NCBI RefSeq assembly: GCF_008360935.1
Contig: NZ_SRXO01000006.1
Location: 124,001 to 188,000, forward strand
From: Siccirubricoccus phaeus
GTDB lineage: Bacteria > Pseudomonadota > Alphaproteobacteria > Acetobacterales > Acetobacteraceae
Length of the DNA stretch: 64,000 nucleotides
Direction: 5' to 3'
Made by a program: the position numbers and the translations under genes. The first letter of the stretch is position 1. Every line of letters starts with the position of its first letter. Shown here in pieces: positions 18,401 through 26,044 of the stretch. The notes under the pieces are model-generated. The model made no database searches. It was not told the origin of the DNA and saw only the letters and a program-made list of their open reading frames with translations.

Positions 18401-20718
18401 GCCGCCAGCGGCGTCGTCAGCCGCACCGAATCGTCGCCGCCGCCGCCGAGGATCGTCTCCGCCCCCGCGACCGTCACCTGGCTGGCGTCACCCGCCGCCA
18501 GCACCACCGTATCCGCCCCGGCGCCGAGGTCGATCAGCACCCCCGCAGCGGGGGCGGCGAGGGTGACGCGGTCATTGGCCGCACCGCCCAGGATGGTCTC
18601 GGCGCCGGCGACGGTGACTGCGTTGTTGCCGGCGGAGGACAGGCGCAGCAGGTCGTTGCCGCTGCCGAGATCGACCGCGAAGGCGGGCTGCGCCGTCGCC
18701 GGAGTCATCACGTCGTCGCCATCCATGATGTCCGGGATGGTGACGAGATGGTCGAGCGACCGGGCGAGATCCGCCTCGCTGGTATAGGGCGGCACCTCCA
18801 TCAGCAGGGCGTGGTAGGCGGCGCGCGCTTCGGGGTTGCCGGTCAGGTGCCAGATGCCGGCCAGGGTGGCGAGGGCGAGGCGGCCGTAATCGCCATTGCT
18901 CTGCGCCCAGCCATCGCCGTTGGACAGGCCGCGGGCGGCGGTCTGCGCGCCGATCTCCGCCCAGCTCTGGTAGAGGCGGCCGGTCGCCGGGTCGCTGACC
19001 GCCAGGTTGTAGGCGGCGCCGTCATGCAGGGGGAAGCCCTGGTCGGCCGCCTGGAAGCGGCCGACCAGGAAGTTCGACATCCATTCGAGGAAGGTGAGCG
19101 CATCCTGGTTGCCGCGGGCGGCGGCGGCGATGGCGGTGGAGGCGAAGTAGTCCTGCTGCCAGGGCGCCATGTTGCCAGCGGTGCCGTAATCGCCGGGCAG
19201 CCAGCCATGGGCCTCGCCCTGCTGCGCCGTCCAGGCCGGGATCTGGCTGACCAGCCAGGCCCAATTCGCCGCCGAGACCTTGGTGAAATAGGCCTTCTCC
19301 GCGCTGCCATCCGGCGCCGCCCAGGCCGCCTCGTCGATCTGCCGCAGCGCCCAGGCGGAGCCGCGCACCTGGCCGCCATTCACCAGGATGTCGTCGTCGC
19401 CGCGCATCGCCGCCCAGGTGCCCATGACGTTCCAGGCGGCCTGGGCCATCAGGTTGTCGAGGATCCAGCGCTCGCCGGTCAGCAGGTAGGGGACGTAGGA
19501 GAGGTCCGGCTGGTGCGCCCGGTCCGTCACCCAGCCGGTCTGCCCGTCCACCTGCTGCACCAGCCCGGTCGATTTGGTATCGCCCACCCGGCCGGTGCCG
19601 CCGCGGGAATCGGTCCAGAGCTGGGCGTAATTGTCGGTGTTCAGCCAGGTGCCGTTGGCGGCATCGTGGAAATTCCACGGCACCGCGCCGGCCGTCTCCG
19701 CCTGGCCCAGCGCGTAGCCGGCGGCGCGGGCATCCTGGCTCAGCAGCCAGGCGGTGTTGGCCTGGGTGGTGAAGCCGATATCCGCCCGCGCCCCGGTCAT
19801 CGGCATGAAGGTGGCGACGCCGTTGGTGGCGAGCGGGTCGCCCCAGCCTGCCGCCGCCATCGCCGTGGCATAGGCGTCGAGCTTCGCCTCCGGCACCTCC
19901 AGCGCCAGGTCGTAATCGGCGACGGCGCCGAGGGCGGCGAGCTTCGCCACATCCTGGCGGATGTTCAGCCAGCCCGCTTCCGGCGCGCCGAGGCCCTGGC
20001 CGCCATCGCGGCCCGTCGAGGAGAAATCCTGGTGCCAATTCTGGTACTGGCCCTGGTCCAGCGTTTCCGCCAGCACCTGCCGGCCATCCAGGCGGGCGGT
20101 GACGCCGTAGGCCACGCGCCCGCCCGCCGCCTGCATCGCCACGTCGTTGTTGAACTGGGCGGAGACGTTGAACCCGCCATCCTTGTAGGCGGTGACGTCG
20201 AAGACCAGGCGCAGCGAGCCGGCGACCGGGATTTCCACCCGTGCCTCGGTGGCCAGCGGGCCGGCCTGCCAGAAGCTGGCGGTGCCCTCGGCCAGCGCCT
20301 GCTTGAGCGCGGCGAGCACGTCGACATGCTGCGTGCTGCCATCCGCCATGGCCAGATCGAGGGTGAAGCTGTGGCCGGCGAGGGCGGTGGCGAGGTCGAT
20401 GTCCGGCGCCGCCGCTGCCTTGCCGGCGACCAGCGAGACCTCCACCGACTGCCCGGCGGCCAGCGCCGGCCGTTCGACGGTGAGCACGGCCATCTTGGCG
20501 GAGCCGTCCGGCCAGGTGGTCTTCACGTCGAGCTGCACCGGCACCAGGCTGGTGCCGATCCGCGCCAGCAGCTTCCCGCCCGCCGGCACCTCGCCCGCCG
20601 CGAAGACCTGGCCGAGCGAGGTGATGCCGGCGCCGAGGGTGGCGGTGCCGGCATTCTCCAGGGTGAAGGTCCCGATCGCGGTGCCGGCGGTGGAGGCGAC
20701 GAGGCTTGTCTCTGTCAT
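15412..20718 (-). CDS. giant RTX-type secreted protein with N-terminal helical-toroid-like domain
   Basis: A 1768-residue protein. Residues 1-660 form a Trp/Tyr-rich, mostly helical-looking domain (WLLSQDARAAGYALG, MAPWQQDYFASTAIAAAARG, GWLPGDYGTAGN) that recalls (alpha/alpha)-barrel polysaccharide lyases or hydrolases; that assignment is weak. About 21 repeats of 44-47 residues follow, each with IDLGAGADRLxLA, a GAETILGGAGxD turn and VTL. Canonical RTX nonapeptides (GGAGADTLAGGAGADSL) lie near residues 1640-1670, then a C-terminal secretion-type tail (ITDFTHGEDLLVF, IDLNGDGSLDMAVVLLG). No signal peptide is seen, so type I secretion is expected; no type I exporter is in the window. The ATG at 20718 has GGAG seven bases upstream. 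The neighbouring EPS genes suggest a surface or glycan-modifying role. Confidence 0.85.
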   Translation of the reverse strand: MTETSLVASTAGTAIGTFTLENAGTATLGAGITSLGQVFAAGEVPAGGKLLARIGTSLVPVQLDVKTTWPDGSAKMAVLTVERPALAAGQSVEVSLVAGKAAAAPDIDLATALAGHSFTLDLAMADGSTQHVDVLAALKQALAEGTASFWQAGPLATEARVEIPVAGSLRLVFDVTAYKDGGFNVSAQFNNDVAMQAAGGRVAYGVTARLDGRQVLAETLDQGQYQNWHQDFSSTGRDGGQGLGAPEAGWLNIRQDVAKLAALGAVADYDLALEVPEAKLDAYATAMAAAGWGDPLATNGVATFMPMTGARADIGFTTQANTAWLLSQDARAAGYALGQAETAGAVPWNFHDAANGTWLNTDNYAQLWTDSRGGTGRVGDTKSTGLVQQVDGQTGWVTDRAHQPDLSYVPYLLTGERWILDNLMAQAAWNVMGTWAAMRGDDDILVNGGQVRGSAWALRQIDEAAWAAPDGSAEKAYFTKVSAANWAWLVSQIPAWTAQQGEAHGWLPGDYGTAGNMAPWQQDYFASTAIAAAARGNQDALTFLEWMSNFLVGRFQAADQGFPLHDGAAYNLAVSDPATGRLYQSWAEIGAQTAARGLSNGDGWAQSNGDYGRLALATLAGIWHLTGNPEARAAYHALLMEVPPYTSEADLARSLDHLVTIPDIMDGDDVMTPATAQPAFAVDLGSGNDLLRLSSAGNNAVTVAGAETILGGAANDRVTLAAPAAGVLIDLGAGADTVVLAAGDASQVTVAGAETILGGGGDDSVRLTTPLAAGLVTLGEGRDRLVLADGGNTATVSGAETILGGNGSDVLIFGATAGALEIDLGGSRDSVTFGNAAVTARFAYVESVRTGSGADVIALGGGMQDAVIDLGYGADRLTLAAEGGRVSVAGAETVLGGGAADALVLTQRGGGFVIDLGGGADRVSFADGGNGATVSGAETILGGDGADTITLGAAQRAGLIDLGAGADRLYLAAGGNRLTLRHVETVTGGDGEDSLTFATGFAGGNVALGGGADRVVLADGGNTLALSGVETVTGGAGDDVVTIALGSTGMLIDLGAGRDRVILAAAAAATICGAETVTGSAGADAVTLAGVMWDGLVELGSGADRLVLADGGNRLTVSGAETIRGGAGDDAVTLGAALYNGVIELGAGAGADRLALATGNNNVTVSGAETILGGAGADRVVLAPGTTRLVLGGVESVVGGDGDESLTFVAGFAGGNVALGGGADRVVLADGGNTLTLSGVETVTGGAGDDVLTIAVGSALLLDLGAGRDRVTFTGAAASATIRGAETVIGSGWSDAITLTSAMQDGLVDLGAGADLLVLADGGNRLTASGAETIQGGAGNDAVTLGSVIYYGLIDLGAGDNRLALAVGGSSLTLRNVGTLLGSAGNEAITLAAPLMGGVIDLGAGSDRLVLSGEGANRVTLAGVDTLLGGAAADSVTLSAAANGMTIDLGGGQDRLVLAAEGANRVSLANVEYLAGGAGDDTVTFATALLPSTDAMVPGVTIDLRGGYDRLQLANGANTLTVSNAEWILGGNGADTVTLGTPSNGTLIDLGAGADRLALANGTNTVTVLNVETIQGGVGNDTVTLNATLTTGAIDLGAGYDRLVLAGGNNSLSLSNVELVLGAAGNDRLTLLGGTAASLSGGGGADTLLGGAGADTLAGGAGADSLTGGAGADRFLFAAAADSTAAAPDRITDFTHGEDLLVFSGLLQGSFAWRGAGGFSAGGDTQARFADATQQLQIDLNGDGSLDMAVVLLGMNAAKLGAGDFLWS
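15840..18690 (-). repeat. Coding tandem repeats (about 21 units of 132-141 bp) with a 633-bp higher-order duplication
   Basis: The repeats encode the beta-roll-like units of the RTX protein. Within the array a block of about four to five units is itself duplicated at an offset of 633 bp: the GAGCGCGACATTGCCGCCGG stretch at about 17062 recurs at about 17695 with flanks nearly identical over 100 bases. One unit (around 17130-17215) is about half length, consistent with unequal recombination inside the array. Confidence 0.8.
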
Positions 20719-20735
20719 TGACGGACTCCGGCAGT

Positions 20736-20761
20736 GAGACGCTTTTTTTGATCCCTGTCTC
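20736..20761. promoter_or_regulatory. GAGAC-N16-GTCTC inverted repeat upstream of RTX gene
   Basis: A T/A-rich spacer (GCTTTTTTTGATCCCT) between GAGAC and GTCTC, 18 bases upstream of the RTX start on the minus strand, in a 293-base divergent gap shared with the aldolase gene. It may be an operator or part of the RTX leader. The rest of the gap (20762-21011) has no gene; it must hold both promoters. Confidence 0.3.
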
Positions 20762-21011
20762 AAAATTTGCAGAAGTTCCTTGCCCGCCGGTGAAGGCCGG
20801 CCTCACGCCGCCGGGAAAAGCGTGAGCGAGGGCTTAACCGCGCCGCGCCCACGCGCTGCATGGCGCGTTGACGCTGACCGGCACGCCGCTTAGTCCTGGC
20901 AGGGGAGACGGGCTGCACCGGCCACGCCCCGGTGACGATCGGCCCCGCCGCTTCGCCGCCGGCCACGCTGCCGGTGGCCCGCCCCGTTGCGCGACGCGGA
21001 GCGAGGAAGCG

Positions 21012-21773
21012 ATGCCGAACAAGGTCAAGGAAGCGTGGCAGGCGGGCAAGGCTGTGGTGAATGGCTGGCTCGCCATCCCCAACGCGTTCAGCGCCGAGAT
21101 GTACAGCCAGTGCGGCTGGGACAGCGTCACGGTGGACATGCAGCACGGGGTGCAGGACTACCTCTCCTGCGTCGCCTGCTTCCAGGGCATCCAGCCTTCC
21201 GGCGTCACGCCGATGGTGCGGGTGCCGTGGAACGAGCCGGGCATCATCGGCAAGGTGCTGGATGCCGGCGCCTATGGCGTGATCTGCCCGATGATCAACA
21301 CGCCCCAGGAAGCGGCCAATCTGGTGCAGTACTGCAAGTATCCACCGCAAGGCACGCGCTCCAACGGCCCAATTCGCGCTGGAGTTTACGGCGAAGCCGG
21401 CGGCTACCAGAAGACGGCAAACGAAAATATCCTCGTCATCCCAATGATCGAGACCAAGACGGCGATTGAGAATATCGACGCCATTCTCGACGTCCCGGGG
21501 ATCGACGGCATCTATATCGGGCCTTCGGATCTTTCTTTTTCATACGGGCTGACGCCGAAGCTGGATGTCGAGGATCCCTTCATCCTCGGCATCTATGAGA
21601 AGCTGCTGGCGGCGACGGCCAAGCGCGGCATCGCCGCCGGGCTGCACAACGGCACGCCGGAATATGCCCACCGGATGATCCAGATGGGCTTCAAGCTCGT
21701 CACCATCTCCAACGAGGTCGGGCTGATGGTGAATGCGGCGAAGGCCGCGGTGAAGGCGGCGCGCGGCGGCTGA
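21012..21773 (+). CDS. HpcH/HpaI-family class II aldolase
   Basis: A 253-residue metal-dependent pyruvate aldolase of the HpcH/HpaI fold, cleaving 4-hydroxy-2-oxo acids or related substrates. The TIM-barrel landmarks are VDMQHG (catalytic histidine), a metal-ligand glutamate in IPMIETKTA and the aspartate in GIYIGPSDLS. The arginine-bearing loop is VRVPWNE. The start ATG at 21012 follows GAGGAAG closely. It is 13 bases upstream of the DppB-type permease, so uptake and cleavage of one substrate may be linked. The run CTCGTCATCCCAATGATC and nearby AT-richer codons (21360-21540) are slightly less GC-rich than neighbours. Confidence 0.88.
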   Translation: MPNKVKEAWQAGKAVVNGWLAIPNAFSAEMYSQCGWDSVTVDMQHGVQDYLSCVACFQGIQPSGVTPMVRVPWNEPGIIGKVLDAGAYGVICPMINTPQEAANLVQYCKYPPQGTRSNGPIRAGVYGEAGGYQKTANENILVIPMIETKTAIENIDAILDVPGIDGIYIGPSDLSFSYGLTPKLDVEDPFILGIYEKLLAATAKRGIAAGLHNGTPEYAHRMIQMGFKLVTISNEVGLMVNAAKAAVKAARGG

Positions 21774-21786
21774 GGCTGCGTCCGGC

Positions 21787-22725
21787 ATGGCGCGGATGCT
21801 GGCATGGCGGCTGCCGCAGATCGCGGTGACGCTGGTTCTGCTCTCCGCGCTCACCTGGCTGGCCATGGGGCTGATGCCGGGCGATCCGCTGGACCTCGCC
21901 ATGCTCGGCGACCCGGCGCTGAGCGCCGCGGATGTGGCGAAGCTGCGGGCGATCCATGGGCTGGATCGCCCGCTGCAGGAACGCTACCTGGCCTGGGCCG
22001 CCGCGGTGCTGCGGGGCGATTTCGGCTATTCCCGGCTGTTCTCCCTCCGCGCCGGCGCGGTGCTGTGGCCGGCCTTGCTCTCGACGCTGACCCTGCTCGG
22101 CTGGTCGCTGCTGCTGGCGGCGGGGGGCGGCGTGCTGCTGGGCGTGCTGGGGGCGGCGCGGCCCTGGCTGGGGCGGGTGGCGGATGCCGTCGCCATCCTC
22201 GCGCAATCCACGCCGAGCTTCTGGCTCGGCCTCATGCTCATCATCCTCTTCGCCGTGACGCTGGGCTGGCTGCCGGCGGGCGGGACGGCGGAGGGGCAGG
22301 GGGTGGGCGAGGCGCTGCGCTTCCTGCTGCTGCCGGTGACGACGCTGGCGCTGGTGAATTGCGCGTCCTATGCGCGGCACGCCCTGGCGGCGATGCAGGC
22401 GGAACTCGCGGCGCCCTATATCCGCACGGCGCGGATGAAGGGGTTGCGGGAAGCCGCGGTGCTGTGGCGGCACGCCTTCCCCAACGCGGCCATTCCCCTG
22501 GTGACGGTCGCCGCGCTGGATGCCGGGGCGCTGGTCTCCGGCGCGCTGGTGACGGAGACCATCTTCGCCCGGCCGGGGATGGGGAAGCTGATCTACGACA
22601 GCATCATGGGGAATGACTACAACCTGGCCCTGCTGGCGCTGCTGCTGGCGGCGCTGGTCACCATGCTGGCGACCCTGGCGGCGGACATGCTGCAGCGGGC
22701 GATCGACCCGAGGCTGGGGCAATGA
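21787..22725 (+). CDS. ABC transporter permease, DppB/OppB type
   Basis: A 312-residue inner-membrane permease of the peptide/nickel/opine uptake class. TM1 is near residues 8-28; the periplasmic loop carries MPGDPLDLAMLGDP and RAIHGLDRPLQERYLAW; the EAA cytoplasmic motif is YIRTARMKGLREAAVLWRHAF near residues 215-235. The last codons are followed by a 15-base tandem duplication (GAGGCTGGGGCAAT twice). Coupled to a DppC-type partner, but no receptor or ATPase gene is adjacent in this window. Confidence 0.92.
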   Translation: MARMLAWRLPQIAVTLVLLSALTWLAMGLMPGDPLDLAMLGDPALSAADVAKLRAIHGLDRPLQERYLAWAAAVLRGDFGYSRLFSLRAGAVLWPALLSTLTLLGWSLLLAAGGGVLLGVLGAARPWLGRVADAVAILAQSTPSFWLGLMLIILFAVTLGWLPAGGTAEGQGVGEALRFLLLPVTTLALVNCASYARHALAAMQAELAAPYIRTARMKGLREAAVLWRHAFPNAAIPLVTVAALDAGALVSGALVTETIFARPGMGKLIYDSIMGNDYNLALLALLLAALVTMLATLAADMLQRAIDPRLGQ

Positions 22726-22737
22726 GGCTGGGGCAAT

Positions 22738-22822
22738 GAGGAGGGCGTCGTGCCGCGAGGCGCGCCATGTGGCGCGATCCTCCTCGAACCTCCCCCAAGG
22801 GCCGGAAGGCCCCAGCAGCCCT
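22738..22822 (+). repeat. Degenerate type-C palindromic element at the DppC start
   Basis: GAGGAGGGC, a central GGCGCGCCATGTGGCGCG palindrome and CCAAGGGCCGGAAGGCC follow one another as in the intact copies at 46524 and 53128. It lies between the two permease genes and overlaps the possible 5' coding end of the second one. Confidence 0.45.
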
Positions 22823-23649
22823 TGACCCTGCGGCTCGCCCTCGGCCTCGGCATCCTGGCGCTGCTCGCGGCGGCGGCGGCCGGGGCCGGCATCCTCCGGC
22901 AGGCGCTGGGGCACGATCCCTTCGCGCCGGACCTCTTCCTGCGCTACGCCGAAGCCTCGGCCGAGCATCCGCTGGGCACCGACGAGCTGGGGCGGGATAT
23001 CCTGCTGCGGCTGCTCTACGGGGCGCGGGTGTCGCTCGCGGTGGGGCTCGGCGTCGCGCTGGGGGCGACGCTGCTGGGCACCGCCATCGGGCTGCTCGCG
23101 GCCTGGCGCGGCGGCTGGGTGGAGGCGGTGCTGATGCGCCTGGCCGACGGGCTGCTGGCGCTGCCCGCCCTGCCGCTGCTGGTGGTGCTGGCGGCGGTGG
23201 ATACCGGCCGCTTCGGCCTGCCGCGCGGCGAAGCCCTGGCCGACATCGCCCGCATCACCGTCATCCTGGTGCTGTTCGGCTGGGTGGGCGTCGCCCGCCT
23301 GGCCCGCGCCGCGGCGCTGACCCAGCTTGCGCTGGACTATGTGGCGGCGGCCCGAATCTCCGGCGCCACGGAGGCGCGGGTGCTGCTGCGCCATGTGCTG
23401 CCCAACATCGCCAGCCCCATCGCGGTGGCGACGGCGCTGGCGGTGGCCGGCGCGGTGCTGGCGGAAAGCACGCTGAGCTTCCTCGGCCTTGGCATCCAGC
23501 CCCCCGCGCCCTCCTGGGGCAATATGCTGGCCAATGCGCAGGAGATGATCTTCGCCGCACCCTGGACCGCCTTCTGGCCGGGCCTCGCCATCCTGCTGAC
23601 CGTCACCGCCTGTTCGTTGGTGGCGGACGGCGTGCGGACGCGGCGCTGA
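22750..23649 (+). CDS. ABC transporter permease, DppC/OppC type
   Basis: The second permease of the pair, with DPFAPD, the family signature HPLGTDELGRDILLRLLYGAR near residue 75, the EAA motif YVAAARISGATEARVLLRHVLPN, and SFLGLGIQPPAPSWGNML near the C terminus. The start is uncertain. A GTG at 22750 has AGGAGG five bases upstream, but its first 24 residues derive from a palindromic repeat; a TTG at 22822 just before the first hydrophobic helix (LTLRLALGLGILALL) would give 275 residues. A perfect hairpin follows the stop. Confidence 0.88.
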   Translation: MPRGAPCGAILLEPPPRAGRPQQPLTLRLALGLGILALLAAAAAGAGILRQALGHDPFAPDLFLRYAEASAEHPLGTDELGRDILLRLLYGARVSLAVGLGVALGATLLGTAIGLLAAWRGGWVEAVLMRLADGLLALPALPLLVVLAAVDTGRFGLPRGEALADIARITVILVLFGWVGVARLARAAALTQLALDYVAAARISGATEARVLLRHVLPNIASPIAVATALAVAGAVLAESTLSFLGLGIQPPAPSWGNMLANAQEMIFAAPWTAFWPGLAILLTVTACSLVADGVRTRR

Positions 23650-23690
23650 ACGCTGGGCCGACTGCGCCCAGCCCGAACCCCGCCGCCCGT

Positions 23691-23719
23691 AGCCAACCGA
23701 GGCTTCGCCTCGGTTGGCT
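23691..23719. terminator. Terminator-like hairpin AGCCAACCGAGG-CTTCG-CCTCGGTTGGCT
   Basis: A perfect 12-base-pair stem with a five-base loop, 41 bases after the permease stop and convergent with the Mn catalase gene. A second hairpin (TCCCCGCGA ... TCGCGGGGA, 23754-23784) abuts the catalase stop. Neither has a T tract, as is common in GC-rich genomes. Confidence 0.7.
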
Positions 23720-23786
23720 GTGCGAGGCGCCGACAGGACGGCGCCAACCGGGGTCCCCGCGAGGCGCGCAGCGACTTCGCGGGGAG

Positions 23787-24713
23787 TCAGCGCATCGCCT
23801 GGGTCAGCTTCGCCGCGATCTCGTACATCTCCTCCGGCGCGTAGTCCGGGGTGAAGGCGTTGGGCTGGCCGACCAGGTCGTGAATCTTGCCGCCTTCCGG
23901 CATGCCGTCCACCACCTGCAGCTCGCCCGGCGGGTCGCCCGGCAGCGCCTGCTCGCCCTGGCCCCAGATGCCGGCGATCTCCTTGTAGTCGGCCGGGCTG
24001 AAGGTATAGAGCCGGCGGTGCGAGCCCTCATCGAGGAATTTCTGCGCCTCGGGGATCTTCGCCAGCGGGATGTTCGGCGTCGGCAGCATCTTCTCGATTT
24101 CGACGCCCGTCAGCTTCTTCAGCGCCAGCGCATAGGAATGCGCGTGCACCGAGCCGCGCACCAGCAGGTAGCCGCAGACCTCCCGCCCGGTCGGGTCGCT
24201 CAGCGACTCGTAGACCCGCAGCTTGTGCAGCCGCGCGCCGCATTCCAGGTGGAAATTATGCAGCAGGTCGAAGACCACATTGCCCGTGGTGGTCACGAAG
24301 TCCCGGTTCCAGGAAGCGCCGTTGCTGTCCACCGGCATGGCGCCGCCGCCATTGGAGAAGAAGCCGGCGGCGAGGCGGATATCCTTCATCGCCTCCTGCG
24401 GTGCCTGGCTGATGTCGCCGCCGTCGCCGCTGTCATCCGCCGCGCTGTCCGGACCGTTGTTCAGCATGGCGACGCCGTTGCTGACCAGCTCCACATGCCC
24501 CAGCTCCTCCGCCGTGATGGCGGCGACCAGGCTATAGAAGGGGCGCAGCTTGCTCTTGCTGCGGAAGTTGAAGCTCTGGAACAGGTAGTTCCCGAGCGTG
24601 GACATCTCCCCGTATTTCCCACCCAGCAGCTCCTGCAGGGCGGCGGCGGCATTGGGGTCCTGGCGCTTCGGCGCCGGCAGCTCGATCTGCAGCTTGTTGA
24701 CGCGGAGGAACAT
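23787..24713 (-). CDS. manganese catalase
   Basis: A 308-residue non-haem catalase that disproportionates hydrogen peroxide at a di-manganese centre in a four-helix bundle. Candidate metal ligands are E36 (KYGEMSTL), E70 and H73 (AEELGHVE), then the ExxxH pair in FHLECGARLHKLR and RGSVHAHSYA. The C-terminal extension GKIHDLVGQPNAFTPDYAPEEM is typical of the family, as is the length. It is cytoplasmic and has its own promoter region, 24714-24772, after the DinB stop. It probably gives stress protection independent of haem or iron supply. Confidence 0.95.
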   Translation of the reverse strand: MFLRVNKLQIELPAPKRQDPNAAAALQELLGGKYGEMSTLGNYLFQSFNFRSKSKLRPFYSLVAAITAEELGHVELVSNGVAMLNNGPDSAADDSGDGGDISQAPQEAMKDIRLAAGFFSNGGGAMPVDSNGASWNRDFVTTTGNVVFDLLHNFHLECGARLHKLRVYESLSDPTGREVCGYLLVRGSVHAHSYALALKKLTGVEIEKMLPTPNIPLAKIPEAQKFLDEGSHRRLYTFSPADYKEIAGIWGQGEQALPGDPPGELQVVDGMPEGGKIHDLVGQPNAFTPDYAPEEMYEIAAKLTQAMR

Positions 24714-24772
24714 GGGGTGGCTCTCCTCAGGGAGGGAGCCCGAGCAACGGCCGCCGCTGGTTGCGGTTGCCT

Positions 24773-26044
24773 TCAGCGCGGCCTCAATCCACGCCCGAGT
24801 GCAACCGCCCCCTCACCGAAACGGGCGCGCAGCGTTTCCATCGCCTGCCAGCGCGCCCTGCGCCGCGGCGCGTCGGGGTCCACAAGGTCGCCCTGGTCCG
24901 CCGCCGCGGCCGGGGCCAAAGGCTGGGCGCCGATGCCGATGAGGCGGAATGCCGTGCCATCCACCTCCTTCGCCAGCAGGCTGCGCGCCGCGGCGAAGAG
25001 CGTCTCCGGCACCAGGCTCGGCACCGGCAGGCGCATGTTGCGGGTGCGCTGGCGGAAATCGGCGGTCTTCAGCTTCAGCACCACGCCGGCGGCGGCGAGG
25101 CTCTTGTCGCGCAGCCGCCGCCCCAGCTTCTCGCAGAGCCGCCAGAGCGGGGCTTCCAGCGTCGCGAGGGTGGCGAGGTCGGTCTCGAAGGTGGTCTCGG
25201 CGCTGATGCTCTTCACCTCGCGGCTGGGATCGACGGGGCGGCTGTCCTCCCCGCGCGCCCGGGCAGCGAGGCTGGGCCCGTCTTCGCCGAAGCGCCGCAG
25301 CGCTTCCCGCGCATCGAGTGCGGCGAGCTGGCCGAGGCGGGTGAAGCCGGCCGCTTCCAGCCGCTTCTGCAGGGCAGGGCCGACGCCGGGCAGCAGCGAG
25401 ACGGGCTGCGGCGCCAGCCAGGCGGCGGCCTCCGAGGCGCCCAGCACGGCGAAGCCGCGCGGCTTGTCGCGCTCCGCCGTCAGCTTGGCCAGCAGCCGGT
25501 TGGGGGCGAGGCCGAGGGAGATGGTGACGCCCACCTGCCGCTCCACGTCGAGCGCGAAGCGGGCCAGGGTGAGGGCGGGCGGGGCGCGGTGCAGCGCCTC
25601 GGTGCCGCGCAGGTCCAGCACCGCCTCGTCGATCGAGAGCGGCTGCACCAGCGGCGTCAGCGCCTCCATCAGCTCTCGAATCTGCCGCGCGGCGGCGACG
25701 TATTTCGCCATCTGCGGCTTGATGACCACGGCATCCGGGCAAAGGCGGAGCGCCTTGAACATCGGCATCGCACTCCGCACGCCGGTCGTGCGGGCCAGGT
25801 AGCAGGCGGCGGAGACCACGCCGCGCTTGCCGCCGCCGACGATGACGGGCCTCGCCAGCAGCTCCGGCCGGTCCCGCTTCTCGATGCTGGCATAGAAGGC
25901 GTCGCAATCGATATGGGCGACGGTGAGGGTGAAGAGCTCCGCATGCCGCACCAGGCGGCGGCTGCCGCAGGCGGGGCAGGTGGGGCGGTCCGCCGGAGCC
26001 TCCTGGCAGCAGTCGCGGCAGAGGGCGGGCATGAGGGCGGGCAT
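24773..26044 (-). CDS. dinB: DNA polymerase IV (DinB) with N-terminal zinc ribbon
   Basis: A Y-family translesion polymerase of 423 residues. The palm motifs are HIDCDAFYASIE near residue 50 and LSIDEAVLDL with D139/E140; the thumb HhH motif is LLPGVGPALQKRL; the little-finger domain runs to RLIGIGAQPL. The N terminus adds a Cys-rich zinc ribbon (CRDCC ... CPAC) found in some alphaproteobacterial DinB proteins. The ATG at 26044 overlaps the upstream stop (ATGA), so it is the third gene of an overlapping operon with a ROK kinase and a small membrane protein. No LexA-type box is visible directly upstream. Confidence 0.92.
   Translation of the reverse strand: MPALMPALCRDCCQEAPADRPTCPACGSRRLVRHAELFTLTVAHIDCDAFYASIEKRDRPELLARPVIVGGGKRGVVSAACYLARTTGVRSAMPMFKALRLCPDAVVIKPQMAKYVAAARQIRELMEALTPLVQPLSIDEAVLDLRGTEALHRAPPALTLARFALDVERQVGVTISLGLAPNRLLAKLTAERDKPRGFAVLGASEAAAWLAPQPVSLLPGVGPALQKRLEAAGFTRLGQLAALDAREALRRFGEDGPSLAARARGEDSRPVDPSREVKSISAETTFETDLATLATLEAPLWRLCEKLGRRLRDKSLAAAGVVLKLKTADFRQRTRNMRLPVPSLVPETLFAAARSLLAKEVDGTAFRLIGIGAQPLAPAAAADQGDLVDPDAPRRRARWQAMETLRARFGEGAVALGRGLRPR

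Noticed and set aside
15840-18690. Non-coding satellite or CRISPR-like array
   Set aside because: The periodicity is 132-141 bp, in frame, and encodes conserved beta-roll-type units.
15196-20721. 1841-codon open frame on the plus strand opposite the RTX gene
   Set aside because: It is the antisense of a GC-rich repeat gene; composition is His/Arg/Gly/Ala-rich with no domain, and it has no ribosome site. The minus strand has recognisable RTX repeats and a signal-like C terminus.
20762-21011. N-terminal extension of the aldolase (GTG/ATG at 20868)
   Set aside because: The extra 48 residues are Arg/Pro-rich and unlike HpcH proteins; the ATG at 21012 has a ribosome site and starts a normal N terminus.
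22767-25802. 1011-codon open frame on the plus strand across DppC, Mn catalase and DinB
   Set aside because: It crosses genes of both strands in wrong frames, lacks any recognisable domain and has shadow composition.
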